Below are positions 6,864 through 15,810 of a DNA stretch of 64,000 bases, piece after piece. The position numbers and the translations under genes are program-made. Position 1 is the first letter of the stretch. The number at the start of each line of letters is the position of its first letter. The notes beneath the pieces were generated by a model. The model was not told where the DNA came from, ran no database searches, and was given only the letters and a program-made list of their open reading frames with translations. This DNA comes from Sulfopaludibacter sp035551455 (GTDB lineage: Bacteria; Acidobacteriota; Terriglobia; Bryobacterales; Bryobacteraceae): assembly GCA_035551455.1 (NCBI GenBank), contig DASZMZ010000083.1, positions 13,914 through 77,913 on the forward strand, written 5' to 3'.

Positions 6864-9494
6864 GTGGGCCTGCTGAAAAATCTCTTCCGCAAATCCGCCG
6901 TGGAGACCGACCTCGACCAGGAGTTGCGCGCGTACCTGGACCAGCTCATCGACCGTAATCTTCGCGCGGGCATGAGCGCCGGGGCCGCACGCCGCGCGGC
7001 GCGCATCGAACTCGGCGGTCTCGACCAGGTAAAGGAAGAAGTGCGCCAGGCCCGGGCAGGCCAGTGGCTCGAGCAGATTCTGCAGGACGTGCGTTACGGC
7101 TTGCGCACGCTGCGAAAAAATCCCGGCTTTACGTGTGTGGCCGTCCTGGCGCTGGCCCTGGGCATCGGCGCAAACACCGCCATGTTCAGCGTGACCTACG
7201 GCGTCCTGCTCCGCCCGCTGATCTATCCCGATAGCTCGCGCATCGCCGTGGTGTGTCTGCGTTATTACCCGCGCGACTTCGCCTACGGCACGCTCTGCCT
7301 GCGCGATTTTGAAATGTGGAAGGCGAATAACCATGCCTTCGAAGAGCCCGCCATCTTCAGCAACATCCGGTTAGACCTGGGCGGCACGGAGTCCGCGCCG
7401 GAGCAGGTGCTCGGGGCCTCGGTAACCAGCGGCTTCTTCCCGGCGTTGCGCGTGGCGCCGCTGCTGGGCCGCACCTTTGCCGACGGAGAAGATCAGGCCG
7501 CCAGTCCGTCCCTGGTGGTGATCGGCGAAGCGTTATGGCGAAGGCGTTTCGGCGGCAGTCGCGACGTGCTGGGGCGCAGCATCCTGATCGGCGGCGCGCC
7601 TTTCACCGTAATTGGTGTGATGCCCAACGGCGTCCGCTGCCCGAGCGTCAACACCGAGGCGTGGGTCAATCTCAAACAGATACCGGCCACGCGCTACGGC
7701 CCCTGGATTTATCGCGGTCTGGCGCGGTTGAAGCCCGGCGTCACCATGGAGCAGGCGCAGGCGGACACCAACGCCACCGGCCTGCGCATGATGCAGCAGA
7801 ATCCCGAATACAAGCGGCTCACCATGCCCGTGCTCGAACTGCGCGACTGGTTCGCGGGCGATATGCGGAAGCCCGTCGAAGTGCTAATGGGGGCGGTGCT
7901 GCTGGTGTTACTGGTTGCGGTGGTAAACGTCGCCAACCTGTTGCTGGCGCGCGGCACGGCGCGCGACCGCGAAATGGCGCTGCGCCTCAGCCTGGGCGCG
8001 GAGCGCGGACGCCTGGTGCGCCAGTTACTCATCGAAAGCCTGCTGCTGGCCGGCGCGGGGGCCGTCGCGGGCGTGGCGCTGGCATACGCCGCCATTCAGA
8101 TCCTGCATGGGTGGAACCCCGGCAGTCTGCCGTTCATGGAGTCCGTGCGGCTGGATGGCCGCGCACTGCTGTTTACGGCCGGCATCACGCTGCTCACCGG
8201 TGTGCTCTTCGGGTTGTTTCCGGCGCTCCAGAGTGCGCGCGCCAATCTCAATTCCTCTTTAAACGACGGCGGACGCTCGGGATCCGCGGGACGCAATCGG
8301 GCACGCACGCGGTCTGCTCTGGTGGTGGCGGAGATTGCGCTGTCCCTGATGCTGCTGGTGGGCGCCGGCCTCTTTCTGCGCAGCCTGGACCGGCTGGAAC
8401 GCGTGGGCGGCGGCTTCCAGGCGCCCGCGCACCAGATCCTCACTATGACGATTTCGCCCGGCGATCGTAAGTACGCCAATGCGGCCGTGGGACTTCCTTT
8501 CTACCGGGACGTGGTGCGTCGTGCGCTGACCCTGCCGGGTGTGGAATCCGCGGCGGTCTCCGATTCGCTGCCGCCCGACCGGCAGGGCGACGCCGATACC
8601 TTCGGCATCGAAGGACAGCCCGTGGTGGCCGGTGAAATCAACCCCATCGTTTCGGACATCACGGCCGGCACGGACTATTTCCGAACGCTCGGCATTCCAC
8701 TGCTGCGCGGCCGCTACTTCGACGAGCACGACACGGCGTCGTCCGAACCGGTGACGATTCTCAGCGAGAGCATGGCCCGCCGCTTCTTCCCGGGACGCGA
8801 CCCGATCGGCGAGCGTTTGCGTGCCAGCGGCGCAGGCTCCGGCAATCCGTGGATGAAAATCGTGGGCATCGTGGGAGACGTGAAGTACCTGGGCCGGTCC
8901 GAGGTCCGCGATCACGATGCGGCGTATTACATGCCGCTCGAACAGAACTACTTGCAGAGGATGTTTCTTGCCGTGAGGACCTCGGAGGGCGCGCCCGCCG
9001 TCGCCGAAGCGCTGCGGCGGGAGATTCACTCGGCCAATCCATTGGCGACCGTGGCGCGCGTCGGAACCATGGAGCAGGCGATGTCGCTGGACGTGTCCGA
9101 GCCGCGTTTCCACACGCTGCTGCTGGGCCTGTTCGCGGCGACGGCGCTGCTGATGGCGTCGGTGGGAATCTACGGGCTGATCGCGTTCTCGGTGGCGCGG
9201 CGGACTCAGGAAATCGGCGTACGCGTCGCGCTCGGCGCACGGCCCGGCGATGTAGTGCGCCTGGTGGTGAGGCAGGCCGCGACGCTGGCGTTACTGGGTA
9301 TCGGGATCGGGCTTGTTGGATCGCTGGCGCTGACGCGCGTCTTGCAGACGATGCTGTTCGCCACCAGCGCTACGGATCCATTCACCTATGTCCTGGTGCC
9401 GCTCGTGCTCCTCGGCGTGGTCCTGGCCGCGGCCATCATTCCCGCGCGCCGGGCCACTCAAATATCGCCGGTGATCGCGCTCCGGTACGAGTAA
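6864..9494 (+). CDS. orphan MacB/FtsX-type ABC transporter permease (ADOP family)
   Basis: An 876-residue membrane protein without its own ATPase. Residues 1-75 form a soluble helical prefix ('DQELRAYLDQLIDRNLRAGM', 'AARRAARIELGG') found in permeases paired with PadR. Then come two MacB-like units: first TM near 95-120 with 'DVRYGLRTLRKNPGFT', a periplasmic domain, and FtsX-type TM bundles near 330-450 and 740-870 ('ALRLSLGAERGRLVRQLL', 'IGVRVALGARPGDVVRLVV'). No ATP-binding partner is encoded next to it. Family members are thought to extrude peptides or drugs or act in mechanotransmission. GTG start; cotranscribed with padR. Confidence 0.9.
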   Translation: MGLLKNLFRKSAVETDLDQELRAYLDQLIDRNLRAGMSAGAARRAARIELGGLDQVKEEVRQARAGQWLEQILQDVRYGLRTLRKNPGFTCVAVLALALGIGANTAMFSVTYGVLLRPLIYPDSSRIAVVCLRYYPRDFAYGTLCLRDFEMWKANNHAFEEPAIFSNIRLDLGGTESAPEQVLGASVTSGFFPALRVAPLLGRTFADGEDQAASPSLVVIGEALWRRRFGGSRDVLGRSILIGGAPFTVIGVMPNGVRCPSVNTEAWVNLKQIPATRYGPWIYRGLARLKPGVTMEQAQADTNATGLRMMQQNPEYKRLTMPVLELRDWFAGDMRKPVEVLMGAVLLVLLVAVVNVANLLLARGTARDREMALRLSLGAERGRLVRQLLIESLLLAGAGAVAGVALAYAAIQILHGWNPGSLPFMESVRLDGRALLFTAGITLLTGVLFGLFPALQSARANLNSSLNDGGRSGSAGRNRARTRSALVVAEIALSLMLLVGAGLFLRSLDRLERVGGGFQAPAHQILTMTISPGDRKYANAAVGLPFYRDVVRRALTLPGVESAAVSDSLPPDRQGDADTFGIEGQPVVAGEINPIVSDITAGTDYFRTLGIPLLRGRYFDEHDTASSEPVTILSESMARRFFPGRDPIGERLRASGAGSGNPWMKIVGIVGDVKYLGRSEVRDHDAAYYMPLEQNYLQRMFLAVRTSEGAPAVAEALRREIHSANPLATVARVGTMEQAMSLDVSEPRFHTLLLGLFAATALLMASVGIYGLIAFSVARRTQEIGVRVALGARPGDVVRLVVRQAATLALLGIGIGLVGSLALTRVLQTMLFATSATDPFTYVLVPLVLLGVVLAAAIIPARRATQISPVIALRYE

Positions 9495-9545
9495 GCCGGA
9501 CACGCCTGCGCCCCGCCATCACCGCACCGGCAGCTAAAATGAATC

Positions 9546-10313
9546 GTGCCCACGCGCTCCTTTTCCCGCGACCAGCTCAAAGTCCTCGTCTTCCCCGACC
9601 GCGACCAAGCCGGCGCCGCCGGCGCTGAAATCGCCGCCGCCATCATCCGCGACGAGATCGCCGCGCGCGGCAAGGCCGCCATCGTGCTCGCGTCCGCCGT
9701 CTCGCAGGACCCCTTCCTCGCCGCGCTCCGCCGCCAGCCGGACGTCGCCTGGGACCGTGTCACCACATTCCACCTCGACGAGTACGCCGGCATGTCCGCC
9801 GAGCATCCGGCATCTTTCCGCCGCTTCCAGCGCGAGCGCTTCATCGACCACGTCCCGGTCGCCGCGTTCCATCCCCTGGCCGGCGATGCACCCGATCTCG
9901 ACGCCGAGTGCCGCCGCTATGCCGACCTCCTCCGCGAGGCTCAGCCCTGCATGGCCGCCCTTGGAATCGGCGAGAATGGCCACCTCGCCTTCATCGATCC
10001 GCCCGTCTGCGATTTCCACGATCCGCGGGACGTCCGCACCGTCGAACTCGACAACGTCTGCCGCATGCAGCAGGTCCACGACGGAGCCTTCGAGCGCATC
10101 GAGGATGTGCCGCGCCGCGCACTCTCTCTCACCGTGCCGTTCTTCCTCCGCGTCCCCCGCCTGCTGGTTTTTGTAAATGGTCCTCACAAGGCAGTTGCCG
10201 TGAAGACTTCGCTGGAAGATCCGATTGCGGAATCCTGCCCCGCCTCGGCTCTCCGCCGCCACTCTTCCGCCACCCTCTATCTGGACCCCGCCGCCGCCTC
10301 GCTCCTGGCCTGA
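9546..10313 (+). CDS. glucosamine-6-phosphate deaminase-like (NagB family)
   Basis: A 255-residue NagB/6-phosphogluconolactonase-fold protein. The expected reaction is conversion of glucosamine-6-phosphate to fructose-6-phosphate and ammonia. Motifs: 'VTTFHLDEYAGM' near residue 75, whose Asp matches the catalytic proton acceptor, and 'LGIGENGHLAFIDPP' near 140. In classic NagB the latter reads G-x-D-G-H-I-A-F-N-E; here the first Asp is Asn and the Glu is Asp, so the His is kept but its relay partners differ. It may therefore be a divergent deaminase or act on another sugar phosphate. GTG start. It could link to cell-wall sugar recycling with the NamZ fusion at 38.2-40.6 kb, but it is not clustered with it. 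Confidence 0.75.
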   Translation: MPTRSFSRDQLKVLVFPDRDQAGAAGAEIAAAIIRDEIAARGKAAIVLASAVSQDPFLAALRRQPDVAWDRVTTFHLDEYAGMSAEHPASFRRFQRERFIDHVPVAAFHPLAGDAPDLDAECRRYADLLREAQPCMAALGIGENGHLAFIDPPVCDFHDPRDVRTVELDNVCRMQQVHDGAFERIEDVPRRALSLTVPFFLRVPRLLVFVNGPHKAVAVKTSLEDPIAESCPASALRRHSSATLYLDPAAASLLA

Positions 10314-10327
10314 TTCGGCTATCATGG

Positions 10328-11473
10328 GTGAACGGAGTTTCGTCCGCCTTTGTGAAGCGATTTCCCTTTTTAGACTGGATGCGTGGACTGGCTGTGGTCG
10401 TCATGATCCAGTGCCACACCTTTAACTCCTTCTCACGGATGGATATCCGCGAAGGCGGACCCTACGTGCTGTCTCAGTTCATAGGCGGAATGGCCGCGCC
10501 GCTTTTCCTCTTTATGGCCGGCATGACCCTGGCTTTCCAGATGGACAGTCTGGAAAAGCGCGAGCCTTCGCTGCTCCGCCGCTGGCTCATTTCCCTCAAA
10601 CGCTCCGGCTACATCCTGGTGCTTGCCTTCCTGTTCCGCCTGAGCAACTGGGTGCTCAGCCTTCCCAAAGGCACGCTCCAGGAGCTTTTGAAGGTCGACA
10701 TCCTCAACTGTATGGGTGTGGCCCTGATGGCGCTCTCCGTCATCGCCGTGTTCGACGCCCGCGGACGCGCCCGTTACGCCCTGGCTGCGGGACTGGCCAT
10801 CGCCGGTCTGTCGCCGGTACTCGCCAATCTGAATTGGGCCGGCGCGCCGCCGCTGCTTCAGGAATACCTGGTGCCGGTGGCCGCCCGTGCCCGCTTCCCG
10901 TTCTTCCCCTGCGCCGCCTACGCCGCCTTCGGACTGGGGCTCGGCACCATTGTCAAACACACGCCGGAGGAGCGCTTCGAGCGCGTGATGCAGTGGAGTG
11001 TGCTGGTCGGCTTCGGCCTCATCCTGGTGGCGCAATACCTGTCCAACATTCCCTACTCCATCTATCCCAAGTCGGATTTCTGGCAGAACAGCCCCACTCT
11101 GATTCTGATCCGCGTCGGCATCTCGCTGCTGATCATGGCCGGGTCGTTCCTCTGGACCGACTATGCGGCGGGTCCGCGCTGGAGTTGGATGCAGTGCCTG
11201 GGCAAGAATTCGCTGATGGTCTACTGGGTACACGTCATGCTGGTCTACGGCATCGTCGCCGCGCCCGTGAAACGCACCATGAGCGCCGGAATGGCGGCCC
11301 TCGCTACCATCTTTGTGACCGTGCTCATGATCTGGCTGTCCGACCGGTGGATGCACTGGAAGCAGCGCCATGCCGCCAAATCGGCTACGCGAGACGCCGC
11401 GAGTTCCCAATCACCGACAGGCTGGACAGCACCATCGCTGCCGCGGCAAGTATCGGATTCAGTACGCCCGTAA
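10328..11473 (+). CDS. DUF1624 / heparan-alpha-glucosaminide N-acetyltransferase-like membrane protein
   Basis: About 381 residues with roughly ten transmembrane segments. The N-terminus carries the family pattern 'FPFLDWMRGLAVVVMIQCH' followed by 'FIGGMAAPLFLFMAGMTLAF', typical of the DUF1624/HGSNAT-like and acyltransferase-3-like membrane acyltransferases; 'CLGKNSLMVYWVHVMLVYG' lies in the penultimate TM. It likely transfers an acyl group to a sugar across the membrane, substrate unknown. GTG at 10328 is used; a second GTG at 10352 is possible. Its last 89 bp overlap the 3' end of the convergent ccoI gene, so the C-terminal tail after 'MHWKQRHAAK' is probably unconstrained. Confidence 0.75.
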   Translation: MNGVSSAFVKRFPFLDWMRGLAVVVMIQCHTFNSFSRMDIREGGPYVLSQFIGGMAAPLFLFMAGMTLAFQMDSLEKREPSLLRRWLISLKRSGYILVLAFLFRLSNWVLSLPKGTLQELLKVDILNCMGVALMALSVIAVFDARGRARYALAAGLAIAGLSPVLANLNWAGAPPLLQEYLVPVAARARFPFFPCAAYAAFGLGLGTIVKHTPEERFERVMQWSVLVGFGLILVAQYLSNIPYSIYPKSDFWQNSPTLILIRVGISLLIMAGSFLWTDYAAGPRWSWMQCLGKNSLMVYWVHVMLVYGIVAAPVKRTMSAGMAALATIFVTVLMIWLSDRWMHWKQRHAAKSATRDAASSQSPTGWTAPSLPRQVSDSVRP

Positions 11474-13697
11474 TCGCCAGGGTTACTCCCGCCGCGTTAT
11501 AAACGAAGGCCCAGAACAGGTTCTGCCGCACGATGCGGAAAGCCCGCTGCGCCAGATCCAATGTGTCCGTGACCCCTTCCAGCGACCGTCCCATCAAGAC
11601 CAGCGGAGCGGCCTGCATGGCGATATCGGCGCCGGTTCCGAGGGCGATTCCCAGGTCGCTCTGCGCCAGACTCGGCGCGTCGTTCACGCCATCGCCCACC
11701 ATCGCCACCACCGCGCCCGCCTGCTGCATGGCGCGCACGGCTTCAACTTTCTCATCGGGAGTCGCCTCGCCACGCCACTCGTCGGCGCCGATCTCTCTGG
11801 CGATGGCAGCCGTGGCTTCCGCCGAATCGCCGGAGAGCAGCATCGTCCGAATCCCGCGCCGCCGCAAACCGGCGCACAGCGAGGCCGCATCGGGCCGCAC
11901 CCGGTCGCCAAAGCTCATACCGCCGCGCACCTCGCCATCCCACCCAAAGTAGACAGGGGTATCGCAGGACTCCGGGCCTGCATTCTTCGCGAACACCGCC
12001 GCCAATCGCGAGTTCCCCACGAAATACCGGATCCCGCCGATCACGCCGCTGATCCCCATTCCGGTATACACGCTGACGTCCTCCACCACCACGCCCACGG
12101 CCGGGTACGCCTCCACGACGGCCTTCGCGATGGGATGCTCGGACAGCGCCTCCAGTGCCGCCAGTTGCGCCATGCGACTGGTATCGCCGGTGGTCCCCAG
12201 CAGCACGAACTCGCCCGTGGTCGCCGTGCCGGTCTTATCCAGCACCACCACGTCCACCGAGCGAATCGTCTCCAGCACGCGCGCATCCCGCACCAGTATG
12301 CCGCGATGCGACGCTCCTGCCACGGCCGCCGTCAGCGCCAGCGGCGTCGCGATGCCTAGTGCGCAGGGGCATGCAATTACCAGGACCGCGATGGCATGCA
12401 GCATCGCATCCGCCGGACTCCCCGTTCGATAGAGCCATCCCGCGAAGGTCAGCGCCGATAGGGCAAGCACCGCGGGAATGAACAGGCGCGCCACGCGGTC
12501 CACCGTGTGCTCCACTTCCGTCCGGCTGGACGCCGCGCGTTCCACCGTTTGCACAATGCGCGCCAGCGTGCTGTCCGCACCCACGCGCGTGGCCTCCACT
12601 TCCAGCACCCCACCCACGTTGATGCTGCCGCCCACCACGGGATCTCCCGGTCCCTTGGGCCGCGGCGCCGATTCGCCGGTGACCACCGCTTCGTCCGCAT
12701 GCGACCGTCCTTCGCGCACGACGCCATCGGCGGGAATGCGCTCGCCGGATTTCACGCGGAACAGGCCGCCGGTCTTCAGAGCATCGATCGAGACGAACCG
12801 CTCGCGCCCGTCCGCAAGTACGCGCGCTTTATTCGGCATCAGGCCATACAGCAGTGCGATGGCGCGCGCGGTCTTCTCCTTCGCCGCCCGCTCGATGGTC
12901 TTGCCCGTGAGCACCAGCGTCACGATGGCGCAGGCCGTATCGAAGTAAACATGATTGCTGCCCCGGAAGGCCAGCACCGCGCTGTAGCCGTACGCCATCA
13001 GAATGCCCATGGCCAGCAGAGACTCCATGCGCAGCACGCGCAGCCGCACTCCGTTCGCCGCGATGCGCAGAATCGGCATGGCGCAATAGAACACCGAGGG
13101 CGTGGCCAGCGCCATCAGCAGAAAAGGAATGTAGCGTGTGACGCCGCCGCCGATCTTCTGGAAGTAGCTGGTATACACCACCAGCGAAAACGTCATCACG
13201 TTCATCGAAAGGAACGCGGCGATGCCGGTGCGCAGCAGCAGGTCTTGCCGTTCGGCGTCCGCGGCGCTGTTCTTGCCGGGGTACTCAGAGGCGCGGTACC
13301 CCAGGTTTTCCACATGGGAAACGATGCGGTCCTCGGGCAGGTACTGCGGGCAGTAGCGCACCCGCAGCAGGTCGGCGGCGAAGTTGACCTCTGCGGAAGC
13401 TACCCCGCGCACGCGCGTCAGTGCATGCTCAATCAACCAGCCGCACGACGTACACCACATGCCGCTCAATCGATAAACGGCCTCGCGCGTCTCCGCGTCC
13501 GGTGGGACGTCGGGAGGCGCGGCGGCGCGGTTGGAAATCAGACCCAGCTTCAGGCTGCGCAGGTACAGGTCGCTCTCGCGGAAGTTCTGGCCGGACGCCA
13601 GCACTCCGCTCTCCGTCAGAATGGAGTACACGTTCTCGCATCCCGCGCAGCAGAATGTCGACGATCCTGAATCCAAGCCGCACAGCGAACACGTCAT
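11385..13697 (-). CDS. ccoI: copper-translocating P-type ATPase for cbb3 oxidase assembly (CcoI/FixI)
   Basis: A 770-residue P1B ATPase of the CcoI/FixI branch, which exports Cu(I) needed for the binuclear centre of cbb3 oxidases. It has the N-terminal Cys-rich metal-binding domain ('CSLCGLDSG', 'FCCAGCENVY'), an HMA domain with 'GMWCTSCGW' near residue 77, the membrane 'VIACPCALGIATPLALTAA' motif, the phosphorylation site 'VVLDKTGTATTGE' and the hinge 'MVGDGVNDAPSLAQSDLG'. It is the last gene of the long minus-strand respiratory unit; its ATG overlaps the stop of the preceding small gene. The 3' end overlaps the convergent DUF1624 gene by 89 bp. Confidence 0.93.
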   Translation of the reverse strand: MTCSLCGLDSGSSTFCCAGCENVYSILTESGVLASGQNFRESDLYLRSLKLGLISNRAAAPPDVPPDAETREAVYRLSGMWCTSCGWLIEHALTRVRGVASAEVNFAADLLRVRYCPQYLPEDRIVSHVENLGYRASEYPGKNSAADAERQDLLLRTGIAAFLSMNVMTFSLVVYTSYFQKIGGGVTRYIPFLLMALATPSVFYCAMPILRIAANGVRLRVLRMESLLAMGILMAYGYSAVLAFRGSNHVYFDTACAIVTLVLTGKTIERAAKEKTARAIALLYGLMPNKARVLADGRERFVSIDALKTGGLFRVKSGERIPADGVVREGRSHADEAVVTGESAPRPKGPGDPVVGGSINVGGVLEVEATRVGADSTLARIVQTVERAASSRTEVEHTVDRVARLFIPAVLALSALTFAGWLYRTGSPADAMLHAIAVLVIACPCALGIATPLALTAAVAGASHRGILVRDARVLETIRSVDVVVLDKTGTATTGEFVLLGTTGDTSRMAQLAALEALSEHPIAKAVVEAYPAVGVVVEDVSVYTGMGISGVIGGIRYFVGNSRLAAVFAKNAGPESCDTPVYFGWDGEVRGGMSFGDRVRPDAASLCAGLRRRGIRTMLLSGDSAEATAAIAREIGADEWRGEATPDEKVEAVRAMQQAGAVVAMVGDGVNDAPSLAQSDLGIALGTGADIAMQAAPLVLMGRSLEGVTDTLDLAQRAFRIVRQNLFWAFVYNAAGVTLAITGVLNPILAAAAMVLSSLSVIGNSRRLA

Positions 13698-13858
13698 ACG
13701 CCAATGGCGAGAGTCGCGGGACTGACCTGTCCCACCTCGATCATCTGAGGATTCGCCTTCTTCGTCTCCACGTAAGCGAAGATCAGAATGCCGATGAACA
13801 GCATCGAGATGAATACGAGGACCGGAATTAGAGCCGGAACTGGTTGCGATTTTTTCAT
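13694..13858 (-). CDS. small single-TM protein between ccoG and ccoI
   Basis: A 54-residue protein with a lysine-containing N-terminus, one strong transmembrane helix (LIPVLVFISMLFIGILIFAY) and a short polar tail. Start and stop both overlap neighbours as ATGA (with ccoG at 13855-13858 and ccoI at 13694-13697), which strongly supports translation. In the usual ccoGHIS order this slot holds FixH/CcoH, a protein of about 150 residues with a larger periplasmic domain; this peptide is far shorter and shows no clear FixH homology. It may be a reduced functional replacement or an unrelated oxidase-associated peptide. Confidence 0.75.
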   Translation of the reverse strand: MKKSQPVPALIPVLVFISMLFIGILIFAYVETKKANPQMIEVGQVSPATLAIGV

Positions 13859-15123
13859 GGACCTTGCCTTTCTGACGGCGCCAAAAATGTCATGGGAAAT
13901 GAGTCCCGCGATTGCTCGGGCACGGTGCTGCTCTCGATGGTGAAGTGGCTTACCAGCGTGGTCTGCGTTTTGGGCGGCGTGGAGATTTCGAACTCCCCCT
14001 CCGCCGTTTGGCCCGGCGCCACCGGAATGGGATTGGGCTGCAGCGAAAGCGTCGCGCCCGGCAATTGCCGCACCGATAGGATCACCGTCGTCGCAGCGTG
14101 GCCGCGATTGGAAACGCTATATCGGAACCGGTTGAAGACGCGGCCTTCCCTATCCACGCGATAGAGTGTGGCGCGTACCGGCGCGATGCGCACCAGCACT
14201 GCGTGGCGCATCGAAAACGCCACGAACAGTCCGCCCGCATAGCAGGTGAGCAACAGCAGCACCACCACGCGTTTGGCGTCGCGCAGACCCACTCGACGGT
14301 ACCACGGGCGCGGCGTCGAGTCGTTCAGCCGCTCGCCCTTTTCACCCCAGGTGTAGTGGATCAGGCCGGGCGCGGGCGTCTTCAAGCGGCCCATGATTTC
14401 CTCGCAGGCATCGATGCATTCGCCGCAGTGAACACATTCGATCTGGAACGGCGATTCGCGAATGTCGATGCCCATTGGGCAGACCCGCACGCACTTCTTG
14501 CACTCGATGCACTGCTTGGGGTCATCGCGGTAGTGGACCATCAGGGTGTTGCCGTCGCCCAACATGCCCTGCAAATAGCCGTACGGGCACACCGTGGTGC
14601 AGAACTTCTGCCGCACCAGGCTGAAATCCAGAAAAGTCACGATGGTGACTGCGGCCCCGGAGATGCCACCCGCCGTGTGGATGTCCAGCGCCGACAACCG
14701 GTGGAGCAGGTCGCGCGGCTCCACGAAGTATGAGATGAAGACGAAGGCCAGCACCACCGACGCCGCGCCGATGGCGGCGTAGAAAGCCGCGCGCGCCACC
14801 CAAGGGCTCCGCTTCTTCAACTTCCGGCGCAGCCAGGTTTCCAGCGAAACCGAGGCCTCGCTGAAAATCATTTGCGGGCACATGTACCCGCAATAAACCC
14901 TCCCGTAAAATACCGACGAGACGATCACCAGGAACATCAGAAACATCAGTGCGAAGAAGATACTCGCGAATTCATTGATCCAGAACTCCGTGCCGAAGAA
15001 ATAAAAGCGTTGGTGTGGAATATCGGCCCGAATGATATTGAGGAACGGCAGCGCCAGAAACACCAGGAAGCAAACCAGGTGAAGGACCTTCCTGAGGCGA
15101 TGCCATGATAGTTGTTTACCCAT
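13855..15123 (-). CDS. ccoG: cytochrome c oxidase accessory protein CcoG (FixG/RdxA), Fe-S membrane protein
   Basis: A 422-residue membrane iron-sulfur protein required for cbb3 oxidase assembly, probably reducing copper on its way to the oxidase. Several TM helices are in the first 200 residues, with 'VYCGYMCPQMIFSEA' and the NosR-like 'CPYGYLQGMLGDGN'. Two 4Fe-4S binding sequences follow ('CIECKKCVRVCPMGIDI' and 'CVHCGECIDACEEIM'), then an Ig-like C-terminal domain in the periplasm, as in the family. The ATG at 15123 overlaps the stop of the upstream permease gene by 8 bp and the stop overlaps the next small gene as ATGA. Confidence 0.93.
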   Translation of the reverse strand: MGKQLSWHRLRKVLHLVCFLVFLALPFLNIIRADIPHQRFYFFGTEFWINEFASIFFALMFLMFLVIVSSVFYGRVYCGYMCPQMIFSEASVSLETWLRRKLKKRSPWVARAAFYAAIGAASVVLAFVFISYFVEPRDLLHRLSALDIHTAGGISGAAVTIVTFLDFSLVRQKFCTTVCPYGYLQGMLGDGNTLMVHYRDDPKQCIECKKCVRVCPMGIDIRESPFQIECVHCGECIDACEEIMGRLKTPAPGLIHYTWGEKGERLNDSTPRPWYRRVGLRDAKRVVVLLLLTCYAGGLFVAFSMRHAVLVRIAPVRATLYRVDREGRVFNRFRYSVSNRGHAATTVILSVRQLPGATLSLQPNPIPVAPGQTAEGEFEISTPPKTQTTLVSHFTIESSTVPEQSRDSFPMTFLAPSERQGP

Positions 15124-15775
15124 GGCAGATTGGCCGCGCGGCGATTCCGCGCCAGAGAAGAATTGCTCCGAACAACGTAACGGACACGGCGGCCAGTCGA
15201 TTGCTCCACGGTCCCAGCCGCGCGCCGGCAAACGAACTCGCCAGCCCCATCGCAAAGAGCGCGCATGCCGTGCCCAGTCCGAAGGCCAGCATATTGAGGC
15301 TCCCCGAGAGCGCGCTGCCGGACTCCAACGATTTCAATAACGCCGCATAGATCAGACCGCACGGCAGGAACCCGAGCGTCAAGCCCAGGGTGAATTTGCT
15401 GCCCGGGCGCGGCGCCGTAATCCACCGTCCGATCGATTGCGTAACGCGCGGCCGCCCGATCTGCACCAGGCTGGATTTCGGGAGCGCCAGCACCACTCCC
15501 ATCGCGATCATCGCCGCGCCGGAGACAATCCGCGCACCGGCCGCCATTCCCGCCATCCGTCCCAACATGCCGATCCCCGACCCGACGGTCCCGGCCACCG
15601 CGCCCAGCAGCATGTAGGTGAGGATCCGGCCGCCATTGTACGCCGCATGCGCCGCCATCATCCGCCGCGGATTCGAGAGCGACACGCTGTAAGCCATTAC
15701 GATGGGGCCGCACATCTGCAAGCAGTGCAAACTGCTCACCAGCCCCAACCCGAACATGACCGCCATTTCCATCAT
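15116..15775 (-). CDS. UreH/SafE-type cytochrome-biogenesis transmembrane protein
   Basis: A 219-residue protein with about six TM helices. It starts 'MMEMAVMFGLGLVSSLHC' and carries 'HCLQMCGPIV' in the first helix and 'LGFLPCGLIYAALL' in the fourth, the paired Cys motifs of the DsbD/UreH-like family that is common in cbb3 operons. A role in metal (copper) handling or thiol transfer during oxidase assembly is inferred from this context. The start at 15775 is the first of two adjacent ATGs, 35 bp after the preceding oxidoreductase gene. It is not related to the TauE protein at 1007-1783 beyond the broad superfamily name. Confidence 0.85.
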   Translation of the reverse strand: MMEMAVMFGLGLVSSLHCLQMCGPIVMAYSVSLSNPRRMMAAHAAYNGGRILTYMLLGAVAGTVGSGIGMLGRMAGMAAGARIVSGAAMIAMGVVLALPKSSLVQIGRPRVTQSIGRWITAPRPGSKFTLGLTLGFLPCGLIYAALLKSLESGSALSGSLNMLAFGLGTACALFAMGLASSFAGARLGPWSNRLAAVSVTLFGAILLWRGIAARPICHG

Positions 15776-15810
15776 TGTTTTAAAGTGGGACAGGCGCTTT
15801 CCTACGTTCC

